From: Epiperipatus broadwayi | Taxonomy: Eukaryota; Onychophora; Udeonychophora; Euonychophora; Peripatidae | DNA: 64,000 nucleotides | Assembly: GCA_028023455.1 (NCBI GenBank) | Contig: JAQFVV010000032.1 | Location: 1,738,001 to 1,802,000, forward strand | Reading direction: 5' to 3' | Part shown: piece by piece, positions 50,722-61,179 of the stretch | Position numbering within the stretch: the stretch's first letter is position 1 | Layout of the letters: each line of letters begins with the position of its first letter | Notes under the pieces: model-generated | The model's input: only the letters and a program-made list of their open reading frames with translations | What the model was told of the DNA's origin: nothing | Database searches by the model: none | Made by a program: the position numbers and the translations under genes

Positions 50722-50960
50722 TCATAGCAGCAGCATGGGATTTGTCTCTCCTTCTCTTCTGTAGATGCATTTTTCTGGAGACTTTCCAGAGAAAGGAAAA
50801 GTAGTTTGTACTACTCAAAAGTCATATCGTGGATCTTTTCTCTAACTGCTTGACTTTTAATTAATTAACTGCTTCTAACTGCTTGACTTTGCATTAATTC
50901 TCCAACTGCTTAACTTTGAAGTTAATAATTTGAATCAATTACTCTCCCTGCTTGACTTTG

Positions 50961-51712
50961 AAGAATTTGAATTGAATTGAATTCCCTGGTTCTTTTTCTT
51001 TGCTCTCTATATAATATTTTTTTCTAAGCAAGGCTTTGTTTTCTATATATATATATATATTTTTAACACCTATAATATATTTTCCTTGGTTAGAAACGAA
51101 AACAGACCGCATGATTGATTTTTCCTTTTTTTAATTACATCAGTTTAAAGATTTTTAGGATTTACATCAGTTTGAAGATAAGAAAACAATTCAACACTCC
51201 CATGCAACTAGCTGCGTTGATCTTTTACCAAAAAATAGGTGACACAATCAAGATAAGATTACACAAAGTTATAAAATCTTACTTGCCTTTTAATCGCCTC
51301 AAGGATGAGAAAAATGAATTCACACTTACATGCAACTATATTTTTCAGAATATTTATGAAAAAAAAACAGAGTCATCAAAATGTTATTCGCAAAGAACAA
51401 ACTGCCTTAGAATAAAGATATACGACAATGGAAATATATTTTTCTTTCCAAAAATATATACATAAAAAATGCATTTCAATAGAACAATTTACACATACAT
51501 AAGTCCACTCATTCGTAAAGTCATACACCTGCACCTGCATATATCCCCTTTAGCAAACAAACAAAAATAAAAAAAATGAAAAATTAAATATTTGAGTGTT
51601 AAAATATATATATGTATACTAATTTTAACAACTAACATGAAGTTCTGTGTGTTCATACACACTGAACGCTTCAATATGTATATATGTTGATATGAATATT
51701 TTCATGGGTTGC
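50961..51712. other. AT-rich stretch, no gene recognised
   Basis: A 116-codon plus-strand frame (51115-51465) with Lys- and Asn-rich composition has no known family; it is probably chance. Confidence 0.5.
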
Positions 51713-51896
51713 ATATATAAAAGACATATTTTGCGGGTTCATCCGTGTTAAAAAATTTAAATATTAATATACTGACATTTCAACTTGATCACACAAGTCA
51801 CCCAGTGGATGATTTGTGTGATCAAGTCAAAATGTCGATATATTAATATTTAAATTTTTTAACCCTGATGAACCCACAAAATATGTCTTTTATATA
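51713..51896. mobile_element. palindromic MITE
   Basis: Arms 51713-51801 and 51806-51896 are near-perfect reverse complements from TATATAAAAGACATATTTTG inward to CTTGATCACAC at the centre. No coding capacity. The CTGATGA near 51865 is not followed by a helix II and GAAA, so it is not a hammerhead core. Confidence 0.8.
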
Positions 51897-52449
51897 TATA
51901 TATTTCTTAATTGCATTCACTCATCTTATCTACTGTATGTTGTACTTTTGTGTTGGTAATCATAATACATTTAATGTTAATTTTTGTAATGGTTAGTTGC
52001 TGTATCTATTTGATCAACTTGGTTTAAACTTTGGTTTAATGTTTATCTAGATTCGGCTTTAAGACTTATGTTGTGATTAATTGTTTTGTCATTTTATGTG
52101 GTCTATCATTACCTATTATTATTCATAAATGAGTAATGCTAATATCATGGGGCTTGAAATAGGATTGGGACTAATGTTGTGTATTAGGTATTGGAGGGGT
52201 GTTAGAGATATCCATAACACATACCTCTTGTAAAAAGTATTAAAGATGTTTTTTTTTTAATTTTTTCAAGATTAGGTTAAGATAGGTCCATTATTTTTTT
52301 ATACTTTTCTTGAGACATTTATGGTTTATTATCTTATCCATGTTTTCCCTAAATATTTCAGTCAATGTAAAAATCTTGATCAAATATACATATTGTTGGC
52401 AATTATTTGAGTTTTTGGGTTTATAGTTTATAGCCTTGTACTTCTTTTA
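51897..52449. other. AT-rich stretch, no gene recognised
   Basis: No feature supported; it may be the 3' end of Gypsy element C. Confidence 0.5.
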
Positions 52450-52499
52450 AGTTGGTGGTGGATCAGTCATTTGTCCCCATGGTATGGCTTTACAATTTG

Positions 52500-53365
52500 A
52501 GTATTGTATGTCCTTTTGATTCCATTTCCTTTGTTTACCCAATATGAGTTTGGACCAGGCACCTCATATAAATTGCAGAATTTGTGGAAGATAAATTTTT
52601 TGGAGTTACTTACATAGGGTTTCTTAATGAAAACTTACCCTATTTTGAAATAGTAATTGTCTTTCTTTTTGAGTTTGTTATGCCTTTTGCTCATTGCCAG
52701 AATTTTGTTATATGACTCCATTCAATCCTTTTCTGGGTCAATGGGTGATTCTGTGAGCATAGGCATGGGTGTGTGGGAATAAAATTGAGGTATTTTGTCC
52801 TGAATGTAGTCTAATGGGTGTGAATACAAATGATTTATTTGCTCTCCAATTGATATACTTGGCTACATACTGTGAGTGCTTTATCCAACCTTTATGCTTG
52901 TCTCCTAAGTCGGTTCTGAACAAATATATGAGTTCCTGCATTACACATTAACAAGGGTTTGATTGTGGGTTCCTAATAGAAGTAAGCACATGTTTCATCT
53001 GTTGTTCATGTACCCATTGAATTCATTTTTTAGATAGGAAAGGAGTACCATGATCAATTAAGATCATCCCTGGTTTTCCTATCCCTTTGAAATTCATGGT
53101 GTCTAATACTTTAATAGTGAATTAGTATTAGCTTGAGGTATAGGGTAAGCAGCCATAAATTTTCTGAAAAGATAATAGACCACTAGCAAGTATTTTTGCT
53201 TATTGAAAGGTGGTAATGGACCACAAAAATTCAATACTAAGATCTCATTTACTTTTTTGGGGATGATATTGTTAACTGAACTCTTATAATTTCTGTTTAC
53301 TGGATTAGGTCAGTAAAACCAATTTTTTATTAATTGTTCAGATTTATGGTCCCCATAGTGCCCAT
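52500..53365 (-). pseudogene. Gypsy element C integrase
   Basis: Frames broken by stops. In order: zinc-binding HYGDHKSEQLIKNWFY (about 53360-53310), core EILVLNFCGPLPPF (about 53250-53210) with Asn where the first catalytic Asp is usual, LIDHGTPF with the second Asp (about 53070), then the region ending GDKHKGWIKHSQYVAKYINW (about 52895-52835) that precedes the C-terminal domain. The palindrome at 53366-54056 separates it from the RNase H part. Confidence 0.85.
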
Positions 53366-53526
53366 ATAAATTATATATATATATTTGAAAACCAGGCACT
53401 CTTCACAAACCTGGGAGCTTAATTGTAAGTATAGAGGATTTGAACTCAGATTTTCAAGAACCCCTCAACTATCCACACTATCTCATACAACTGATACATA
53501 TGACCACACACATGTAGAAAAGATTA

Positions 53527-53585
53527 ATAATCACCAATATACGTATTTCATGCTAAACCAGCATTCATCAGTTGGTCCAGACTAT
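53527..53585 (-). ncRNA. type I hammerhead ribozyme motif, left arm (family H1)
   Basis: Minus strand. Helix I ACCAA/TTGGU-type pairing (53576-53572 with 53537-53533), extended outward past a bulge by a further six pairs. CTGATGA at 53571-53565. Helix II ATGCT/AGCAT, five perfect pairs with a 5-nt loop. GAAA, then the palindromic octamer ATACGTAT as helix III, then the cleavage-site A (53538). All core residues are present. The self-complementary helix III suggests activity as a dimer, as described for hammerheads of Penelope-like elements and retrozymes. Confidence 0.85.
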
Positions 53586-53905
53586 CATCTCTCACACATA
53601 TATATAATCAATGCTCAGTTTATATTAAGATAGGAAATCTTCATACTTTAATGGACAGTCTTCAATCTACTGCAACCTCCAACTTTTCAGCCATCCATAT
53701 CATTGAAAATCTGATGATGAAAGCTCAAATCCCATGGCAATAATATTAGCATCAGCATGGGATTTGAGCTTTCATCATCAGATTTTCAATGATATGGATG
53801 GCTGAAAAGTTGAAGTTGCAGTAGATTGAAGCCTGTCCATTAAAGTATAAAGATTTGCTATCTTAATATAAACTGAGCATTGATTATATATATGTGTGAG
53901 AGATG

Positions 53906-53964
53906 ATAGTCTGGACCAACTGATGAGTGCTGGTTTAGCATGAAATACGTATATTGGTGATTAT
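53906..53964 (+). ncRNA. type I hammerhead ribozyme motif, right arm (family H1)
   Basis: Plus strand. Helix I outer ATAGTC with GATTAT, a 3-nt bulge, and inner ACCAA (53915-53919) with TTGGT (53954-53958). CTGATGA at 53920-53926. Helix II GTGCT/AGCAT with loop GGTTT, its first pair G-U. GAAA at 53942-53945. Palindromic helix III ATACGTAT at 53945-53952. Predicted cleavage after A53953. It differs from the left-arm motif by one base in helix II (A-U there, G-U here), which keeps pairing. Confidence 0.88.
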
Positions 53965-54129
53965 TAATCTTTTCTACATGAGTGTGGTCATATGTATCAG
54001 TTGTATGAGATAGTGTGGATAGTTGAGGGGTTCTTGAAAATCTGAGTTCAAATAATATTGAGCAAGTGGGTTTTTAAATTTTTTTAGTATTACTACCCTA
54101 CATCCACTTTTGTCATTATTTAATTTATA

Positions 54130-55190
54130 TTTTAAGAGCTGTCTTGTTGGTAATTTTTCAGATCATTGGCTTTATACAGAAGTTCTACTTTTTTCAGTGC
54201 TTTGATGATTTTATTCAGATCAGGATCTAGGGTTTGAAGTTGTTTTATGTTTAATAAATCATTCTCTACAGTTTCTTTAATTGTTATGTCAATATTTAAA
54301 ATGTAGGCATTATCCACAATTAAATGTTGCTGTTCTGACCTGTTCTGACTGACATGGATTTTTGACTAACACAGATTTCAACTTAATATATCAGCTACAA
54401 TATGTTCAGATTCTTTATAGTATCTGACTGCATAATTGAATTCTTGTAACAACAAACTCCATCTAACAAGGTTACTGTCAGCTAAATAGCTATGATTCAA
54501 GAATTCAAGGCTTTTTCTGATCAGTGATCATTATCACTTCTGATCCGAGAAGCATTTGTCAAAATTTCTGAAAATCCCACACAATGGCTAGTGCTTCTAT
54601 TTCAGTGACCATATAATTTATCTCAGGACTTTTAAAGAGATGGCTAATGAATTACAGGACTCCAGCTTGACTGTCCTCCTGGATTTGTGATAAGGTCACC
54701 CCTAATCCATAACCACTAATATCTATTTGTAAAGTAAAGGGTTTATTAAAATCAGGAAAAGCTAGCATTACTTGCTCTAAAAATCCTGTTTTAATTGAAG
54801 CAAATGCATCATCTTGATCTTTAATCCAGTTTCATTTTTCATCTTGTGTGATCAATTTTAATAATAGTTCCATGTGGTCAGCAAATTTGGGATAAAAACG
54901 ATTGTAAAAATTACATAACCCTAAAAATGATCTGATATATTTTTTATTCTTCTATATGTCATAGCATCAGCCGGGAAGCAAACCCGCAACAACCATCTGA
55001 AACCAACTGCTTGCTTGCAAGACGGTTGCACTGACATCTCGACGATTGCACTGATCTTATCTGGGTGAGATTTCACTCCACAACAACCAATGATGTGACC
55101 TAGAAAGACTACTTTGTTGCATATTAATGTATTCTTTACAAATATTTTTAGTATTTGGGATTATTTTAATTTTTGTGGATTCATCTATCA
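54130..55190 (-). pseudogene. Gypsy element C RT C-terminus and RNase H
   Basis: Pieces in order on the minus strand: VVFLGHIIGCCGVKSHPD (about 55110-55060), SINE insertion, SFLGLCNFYNRFYPKF (about 54935-54885), AFPDFNKPFTLQIDISGYG (about 54760-54710), which contains the RNase H first Asp, and EALAIVWDFQKF (about 54600-54565). Next are a WSLLLQEFNYAVRY-like block (about 54455-54410) and the linker frame 54317-54132 (LQTLDPDLNKIIKAL). The RT palm with the YxDD motif is missing. In-frame stops are present. Confidence 0.85.
54943..55052 (-). mobile_element. tRNA-derived SINE, copy 3, inside element C
   Basis: Matches the other two SINE copies (blocks ATGTCATAGCATC, GCCGGGA and CAACTGCTTGCTTGCAAG) and interrupts the RT of element C. 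The B box is mutated, and the head carries an extra partial duplication (CGACGATTGCACTGA). The target duplication is unclear. Confidence 0.75.
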
Positions 55191-55359
55191 AATCATGATT
55201 AACTTCAGGTTTTTTTCTGATTTAATTCTGTTTTAAGTTCAGAATCATCACCTGTCTCTTTGGTTCTGATAACCATAGTATTGGTTTTGTCTTCACTATT
55301 CTCTTTGGCTTTTTCCAGTTTCCATATGTTGTTGTTAATGTTGGTTCGTATTTGTGTCA

Positions 55360-55900
55360 TTTCATTTTTTAATTTCATTTTCAAACTATCTAGTTTGGAC
55401 AGTTTATCTGTTATATCTTCAAATAGATTTTCATTTTTGTGAATATCTGCTGTTGATCTACTTTCATATCTATCTTCATGTTATCCATCTTGATAGATAT
55501 ATCAGCATTCATATTTTGCTGGTCTACTTTTATCTTTTCAGATAGATTTTCCATCTTTGTAGACATATCTGCCTTCATATTGTCCACACATGTGAACATC
55601 TGCTGCTGCTCTATTTCATATCCATATGTGTGAACATCTGTTGCATCATTAGTATCATTTGACTAAATGATCCATCATTGGTCCTTCTTTCCTTTTCATT
55701 AGGTTCATTTGGAGTTTTTTTGACTCTGGGACCTGGACATCTAATACTGAGGTCCCCCAGATACACCTATGTTCTCTTTCTCGTCTATATTATCTAGACA
55801 TTATCCTCTGCATTTTCTCTACCTATTTAAATTTGCATCTCCATTTCATTTCTCTTATTACTACTAGTTTCTTCTTGAAGCATTTTGATTTGATTTCTTG
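55360..55900 (-). pseudogene. gag-like coiled-coil region of element C
   Basis: From about 55740 on the minus strand a frame rich in Met, Gln, Asp and Lys reads PNEPNEKERR, then MILMMQQMFTHMDM, then, after a stop, a 62-codon frame (55599-55411) with spaced DNMK, KVDQQ and ISIKMDN repeats. The regular spacing suggests a coiled coil, as in gag of some Gypsy families. It lies upstream of pol in the same orientation. There is no zinc knuckle. Confidence 0.5.
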
Positions 55901-55955
55901 TGATCATTAATTACTTTTTAATATTTTATTTTAATTTATTATTCTACTTATAATC

Positions 55956-56549
55956 AAAACAGGCAAAACTCTCTATATGCATTGCCACTCAGTGCAAGCC
56001 AGAGTAATCAGTGGCTTGCATTGAGTGGCAATATGTATAGAGAGCTTTGCTTGTTTTAATAATAGTTAGGAGCAACTATAAGAAATGGTGATCATGTGAT
56101 GTTTATTGGCTTAAAACCAATCCTGTCTAATAGGATAGTGGTGCTATGGTTATTAAAGAACCAAACATACCAAAACATATAGGTACTGAACTGAGTTCAG
56201 ACCTATATGACTATATAAACTGATGCGCTTGGATTGAAAATATAGTGTTTTCAATTTGTCTCATAGTTTAATAGTTAAGCAGAGATAAAAGGTGACTGTT
56301 GGAAGGTTGCATTAGATCCTAAGATCTAGATGCAGTGCTTTCAGATCCAAAGCTCCTCACTGATAAAGGCTATAAGCCAGAAACGAGTCTGGGGATATTG
56401 GATGAGTAGGCACTAGATTATGCACAAGCTTTCTGACATCCATTAATTACTCTGGCTTGCACTGAGTGGCAATATGTATAGGGAGTTTTGCCTGTTTTAA
56501 TAATAGTTTTGAGCAAGGATAAGAAATGGTGATCATATGATGATTATTA
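55956..56549 (+). mobile_element. hammerhead-bearing element, family H2, copy 2 (partial tandem dimer)
   Basis: Positions 56013-56103 recur as direct repeat 56454-56543, a period of 441 bp, and the hammerhead motif lies between the repeats. A short inverted piece (55963-56003) forms a hairpin with the start of the first repeat. The HHR-flanking and tail blocks are shared with 29118-29531. The interior 56110-56280 is not present in that copy. The layout matches a partial tandem dimer of a 441-nt unit, as expected from a circular or multimeric RNA source. Confidence 0.8.
56345..56403 (+). ncRNA. hammerhead motif with altered core base (family H2)
   Basis: Helix I: ATCCA with TGGAT and TCCTCA with TGGGGA. 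The core block reads CTGATAA (56360-56366), so the conserved G (position 8 in hammerhead numbering, the general acid) is A. Helix II GGCT/AGCC has four perfect pairs, then GAAAC (56380-56384), GA and the cleavage triplet GTC (56387-56389). Structure is kept, but activity is probably lost. Confidence 0.7.
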
Positions 56550-57341
56550 TCTTGTAAAATATGTGTTGTTCTTTACGCTAAACATAGTTCTCTACATTAT
56601 ATTAATGAAAGTTATCTCAGATTTTACGATATTTTATCAACTCTTTATATGTGTGTTTATCTTAAATTATTTGATTTATATATTTTTCATAATATTTGTA
56701 TTTAAGCATTTTATCAATTTTTTTTATTAAGTAATCATGGAAACATTTCATGTACAATTACTTTTATAACTTCATAATAAAATCTATGTATATACTGCCT
56801 AAATATTTGTGTTATGATAAAATAGCTTGAATCAAGGTCATATAAATAAAATATGATCAAAGATTAAAAAAAGATTAGTATGTTATTTTTAAGATAAGTA
56901 TTTATAAAATCAGAAAATTAAAAAATAAAATAACAAGCATTCCCAAATATATATATAATAGATGCTACAAAAAATATTAAACGCTTAAATTGCATTAAAG
57001 ATCCAAAAAGAAAACAAATATTTGAAACATATTAAGTTAAATATATCTAACATAAATAATTATATGAATATTTATTAAACTTCAACAAATTTAGTTAATA
57101 ACTGGTCACTTAAAAATGAATGGAAAATTATATAAAATAGTATATATAAAGTTGTATAATGTATGTATTATTTATTCTGTATATTATGTTACATAGTCAA
57201 TTCTTTGAAGTTATATTGAATCTCTATATGAAGGCTTTATTCTATTTTTACTGATGTTTTATTTTGTGATTGTTGTTATTTTACTTCCATTATAGAACAC
57301 TAGATGGTGTTCTATCTGCAATAATTAGTTATTATTAGGCA
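56550..57341. other. AT-rich stretch, no gene recognised
   Basis: Nothing beyond AT-rich sequence was found. Confidence 0.6.
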
Positions 57342-57545
57342 TTTGTTAATTGAATGTAAATGTTTGAAAACAGAAAGGGTACATATAATGAAGTTGTGGG
57401 AAAATAAATATGAAAAGAGTGATTATACAGAAAGTGAATAATTTAGAGTGGGGAATGTAAAAGAAAGTGGCTAACAGGTTTATCTGGGCATAATTGCTGA
57501 GATATTCTTGACTTCGTTTAAGGAGAAGCCATAATACATCACATA
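57342..57545 (+). repeat. interspersed repeat R1, copy 3 (inverted)
   Basis: Reverse complement of parts of 25406-25745, with a deletion of about 100 bp between the AGAAAGTGA and GTGGGGAATG blocks. The 67-codon minus-strand open frame over it is not conserved in the other copies. Confidence 0.65.
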
Positions 57546-58789
57546 TCATTAAAATAGATTATTAATATTTGAAAAGGGCACGAAACTCTGTGCTGAAAAA
57601 GCTTTTTATGTGTAATTATTATTTATAATTATATAATTGTCATATATGTTTTTTTTAATTTAAAAAAAAACATACAAATTATTTTAATTTCTAAATTTTA
57701 TTTTGTATTAAATGTCGATCCATAATATAACACAAATTCAAGATATAATTCTGTTTCTTACGAAAGTTAGGATTTTATTTCTGCATGTTCAATCAAAAGA
57801 ACAAGTTTTTATACTTGGAACATTTTGATGTAAATTCTCCCAAACTATAAAATTAGCTGGTTTTGATCTTCCAAAGTGTTACTGGAATTTTATAATCGGT
57901 TCAAGACAACCCACTCTCAATAAGCTATATTTGATTCAGAAATACAACTTAAAACAATCTCTAATACAAAACAAACAGCATTCAATTTAGGTAATAATTA
58001 TCCAATTTATAATATATAATTTTTTGAATTGAAGGTTTTAATATAATTATGAAAAATTGACTTATTAATAGGAATGACTAAATAAATCTACTTAGCAAAT
58101 AAGTGACATAATTGGAAAAGTATCATTTAATACTAAATTGTAGAATATCTATAATATACAGCTAACATTCACAAACAATCTTAAATATTGCTAAATAAAC
58201 TTTTAAAAAAATTCATTTGTATAATAGCTACATCTGTTAAGTTCTCACTGCTCCAATATATGTCTGTATGTATGCATATATGTTAGGGTTGAAGTGATTA
58301 ATTGGTTTGTATTAATAATTACCAGTTATTATTAATAAGAACCAAAAAAGATGGTCAAATTGATTAATTTTTAAAAAATTATCATATGAACTGGTAATTA
58401 TTCATAATTCTCGACTGTCAATGGTACATTTAATAAATTTAATACATTTCAATACTGTTAGGCACCCTTGTGTTAATACAATTCAATACTATTAGATTTG
58501 CAGTCAACATCAAATTTAATAAATTTCAATATGTTAGATGGACAAATTCTCCTATTCCAGAGGAAAGAAAGAGTTATATCATGTTGTGTTTTTGCTAACC
58601 ACTCACTTAGTGCTGATTGCTACACAATTGGAATAAATTGTGTTTTTTTATTTATGTCTATCACTAGTGTGGCTTGCATTGTTTTTAAGTTTTTATTAAT
58701 TTTACATTAACCATAAACATAATGGAGGGTTTATCAAATGAATAATTTAAAACTGAGTATTATTCATCTTTGCTTAAAGTTAAAGAAAA
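57546..58789. other. AT-rich stretch; left flank of the integrase-type element
   Basis: At 58300-58420 it contains TAATTATT/AATAATTA palindromic motifs with CTGGTAATTATT, which recur right of the integrase relic at 60580-60770. These may be the element's subterminal repeats. No coding region. Confidence 0.45.
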
Positions 58790-60408
58790 CAAAGAGAAGT
58801 TCTCCAGCAAATTATCTGCAGAATACTAACATTTATCAAGATACGATATTGTAAAAATTGGAAATGTTAAAAAACTTATCATACTAATTAAAAATAAAAA
58901 TGAATCAATTATGTACTACACTTTTGAAAGAGACTTTTCAATTAATTCAAGACATCCATACTGCAATTGGTCATGCCAGGCGAAAGGAAAAGTATAAGAA
59001 CATTACCATAGAAATTCTTATGCTGTATTTAAATCATTGTGAACCCTGTCAAAAGAAAGTAAGCATTCCAAAAACAGGGCTCATCGTGAAACCAATTAAA
59101 AGCAGTTAATTCAATTTGAGATGTTAAGTTGATCTGATAGACTTGCAATCACAAGTGGATGGCGATTATAAATTTATAATGGTTTTTCAATATTATCTTA
59201 CAAAAATTGTTCAATTGAGAGCTTTAAAAACAAGACATACCATGGAAAATGCTGACCAATTATTGGATATGTTTATATTATTTAGAGCATCATGCATCTT
59301 GAAAAGTGACAATAACTGAGAATTTATGAACAGAATTATTGAAGAAGTCTGCGGAATGGGGGATGAACTTAAAATCATTCATGGAAAACTGACAGATTAA
59401 CAATCACAAGGCTTACTTGAAAGAGCAAATCAAGACAATGAAAATAAATTATTTACCTTGCTTGAAACAAACAATACAACCAAATGATCAGAAGAATTAA
59501 AATTTCTTCAATTTATGAAAAATAGACCCCATCACTCTGGGATAGACTGCAGTCCCTATGAGGCTATGTTTGGTTGTAAATTCAGAATAGCTTTGAAAGA
59601 TACATGCCAGTTGAAACTTTATCAGAAATAATTAGTGAAGAAGATCTTGAGATGATATTAAAATATCAGTCCAATAGTAATGCTGAACTCCAGAGAATTT
59701 CCTCAGAAGAGGATTGCAATATTATAAGAGAATAATGATAATGTGGAAGACTTGCAGTTAATAACTGGTGAAGATCGGAACAAAATAGAAATGAAAGTGT
59801 TAGCCAAATTATAGATCAAACACATTTTTCTGAAATATTACAAATGGCATGGAAGTTAATAAAGGGAAAAAAATATTGGCAGTATTGAATTTGCACTTGA
59901 TGAAATCTGTGAAAAAAATCCAAAAAGTTCAAAATTTTGCTAAGGGAATCTGAATAAACAAGCTAAAAAAATATTATGATTTTCGAAAGCTAAATTTCCA
60001 ATTGAAAATGTAGGAGAATGCATTCAGATAAGATCCCAAATGTAAATAGGCTAAAGCTGATAACTGGAAATTTATTGCTGTTATAATGTCAATTAAAAAT
60101 AACATATAAACTCGGGAATGAAATAAGGCATCTTAAAACAATTCTATGCCATGAATGAACTTACACACTGCAAAGAAAATTTTATTTCAATTAATGATAT
60201 TTTAGATATGGAAATAAGTTTAAGAGAATGTGTTTGCAGGAATTCCAATTTAGGTGATCAAGGATTCCAACATTGCTATTGCAAACGTGATTGTAATTCA
60301 AATCACTGGAAATCTAAAAAATCAAAAAATCTCTGCAATTCGAAATGCCACAAAAGCTCTTCCTGCAAAAAAAAAAAAAATAGTTTTGCAATGTTATTTT
60401 ACATGTAA
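58790..60408 (+). pseudogene. KRBA2/Ginger-like integrase relic
   Basis: Plus-strand integrase-type (DDE) protein with about a dozen stops or shifts. A zinc-binding HHCC domain is seen in the open frame 58900-59109 (HTAIGH...CEPCQ). The catalytic core runs from about 59120 to 59640, with VDLID (first Asp), LKSDNN (second Asp) and QGLLERANQD (Glu), and is open except for three stops. A Cys-rich C-terminal frame (60151-60408) has CVCR, CYCKRDC and CNSKCHKSSSC. This order fits the integrase-derived proteins named KRAB-A domain-containing 2-like or SCAN domain-like in invertebrates, related to Gypsy integrases and Ginger transposons. No reverse transcriptase is present. Confidence 0.75.
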
Positions 60409-60579
60409 ATAGTTTGTAATTTTATAAAAATGTAAAAGTTTTATTTAATTAAAGTTTTCCTATTTGTTTAGTATTCCTTATTTGTATAATTTTATCATAA
60501 TTTGATAAATAATACAACAATAAATAAAAATCACTAAATATTAAATTAAGAAATAATATACTATATATTTTTAATACAT

Positions 60580-60800
60580 TTACCAGACTCTTACTGGTAA
60601 TTATTAATAATTGCCTGGTCAGTATGATTTATATGTATTATTTATCATTTAACCAAAGGACCTTGGTAATTATTAATAATTACCCGATCAGTGTGATTTT
60701 TATGTCTGTTTTATCACTTTGACCAAAAGCTCCCGTAATTATTAATAATCGGTAATTATCAATAATAACTGGATTTATTACTTTAACCGTAACATGTATA
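60580..60800. repeat. tandem palindromic repeats, right flank of the integrase relic
   Basis: Two units of about 70 bp and a third partial one, each starting with a GGTAATTATTAATAATTACC-like palindrome and containing GATCAGTGTGATTT-like blocks. Similar motifs left of the relic suggest these are subterminal transposase-binding repeats, but that is an inference. Confidence 0.6.
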
Positions 60801-61179
60801 TAAAGGTGGGTCTGTAATTAAATAGTTCCATTGAATAACACAATTTAGTTACAAAAGAATGAAAGAAATAATTTTTAAAAACCACAACTAACAAATAGAA
60901 AGAGAGGGGGAGGCGGATCTATTACAACAGTTAAAGTTGGATAAAGAAACGCAGTAAGTTTTGTGATAATTTAAAATTGCATAAACAAATTGTTGGTTTA
61001 AAAAGTAATTTCCCATTATTTATTTTTACTTTACAACAAATACTTGATAAAAAAAAATTAATATACTATAAGGAATTATCTTTTAACATTCAGGCTTTTA
61101 GAAGTACTCTAAAAATGTTGCAGAATTAAGATATATGTATATAATATTTAAACACGTGTATTGTCTATACTAAACTTAA
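60801..61179. other. short spacer, no gene recognised
   Basis: AT-rich. Nothing found. Confidence 0.6.

Larger units (their letters stand above)
53366..54056. mobile_element. hammerhead-bearing palindromic element, family H1, copy 1
   Basis: Two almost identical arms of about 298 bp in opposite orientation (53439-53736 and 53756-54052) around a 19-nt centre. Each arm contains a complete hammerhead motif, on the minus strand in the left arm and the plus strand in the right. A 70-bp left extension (53366-53438) has no counterpart on the right. It is inserted in element C between RNase H and integrase. Very low divergence between the arms implies a recent origin or correction between arms. Confidence 0.88.
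52450..55960 (-). mobile_element. Gypsy LTR retrotransposon C (internal region), with nested insertions
   Basis: Minus-strand order is gag-like coiled coil (55900-55360), a deletion, RT C-terminal part (about 55190-55050), SINE insertion, RT/RNase H (54950-54130), hammerhead palindrome insertion, then integrase (53365-52500). Its RT/RNase H and integrase differ from those of A and B, so it is a different family. LTRs were not found. Confidence 0.8.

Noticed and set aside
51865-51895. CTGATGA as a hammerhead core in the 51.7-kb palindrome
   Set aside because: No helix II hairpin or GAAA follows at hammerhead spacing.
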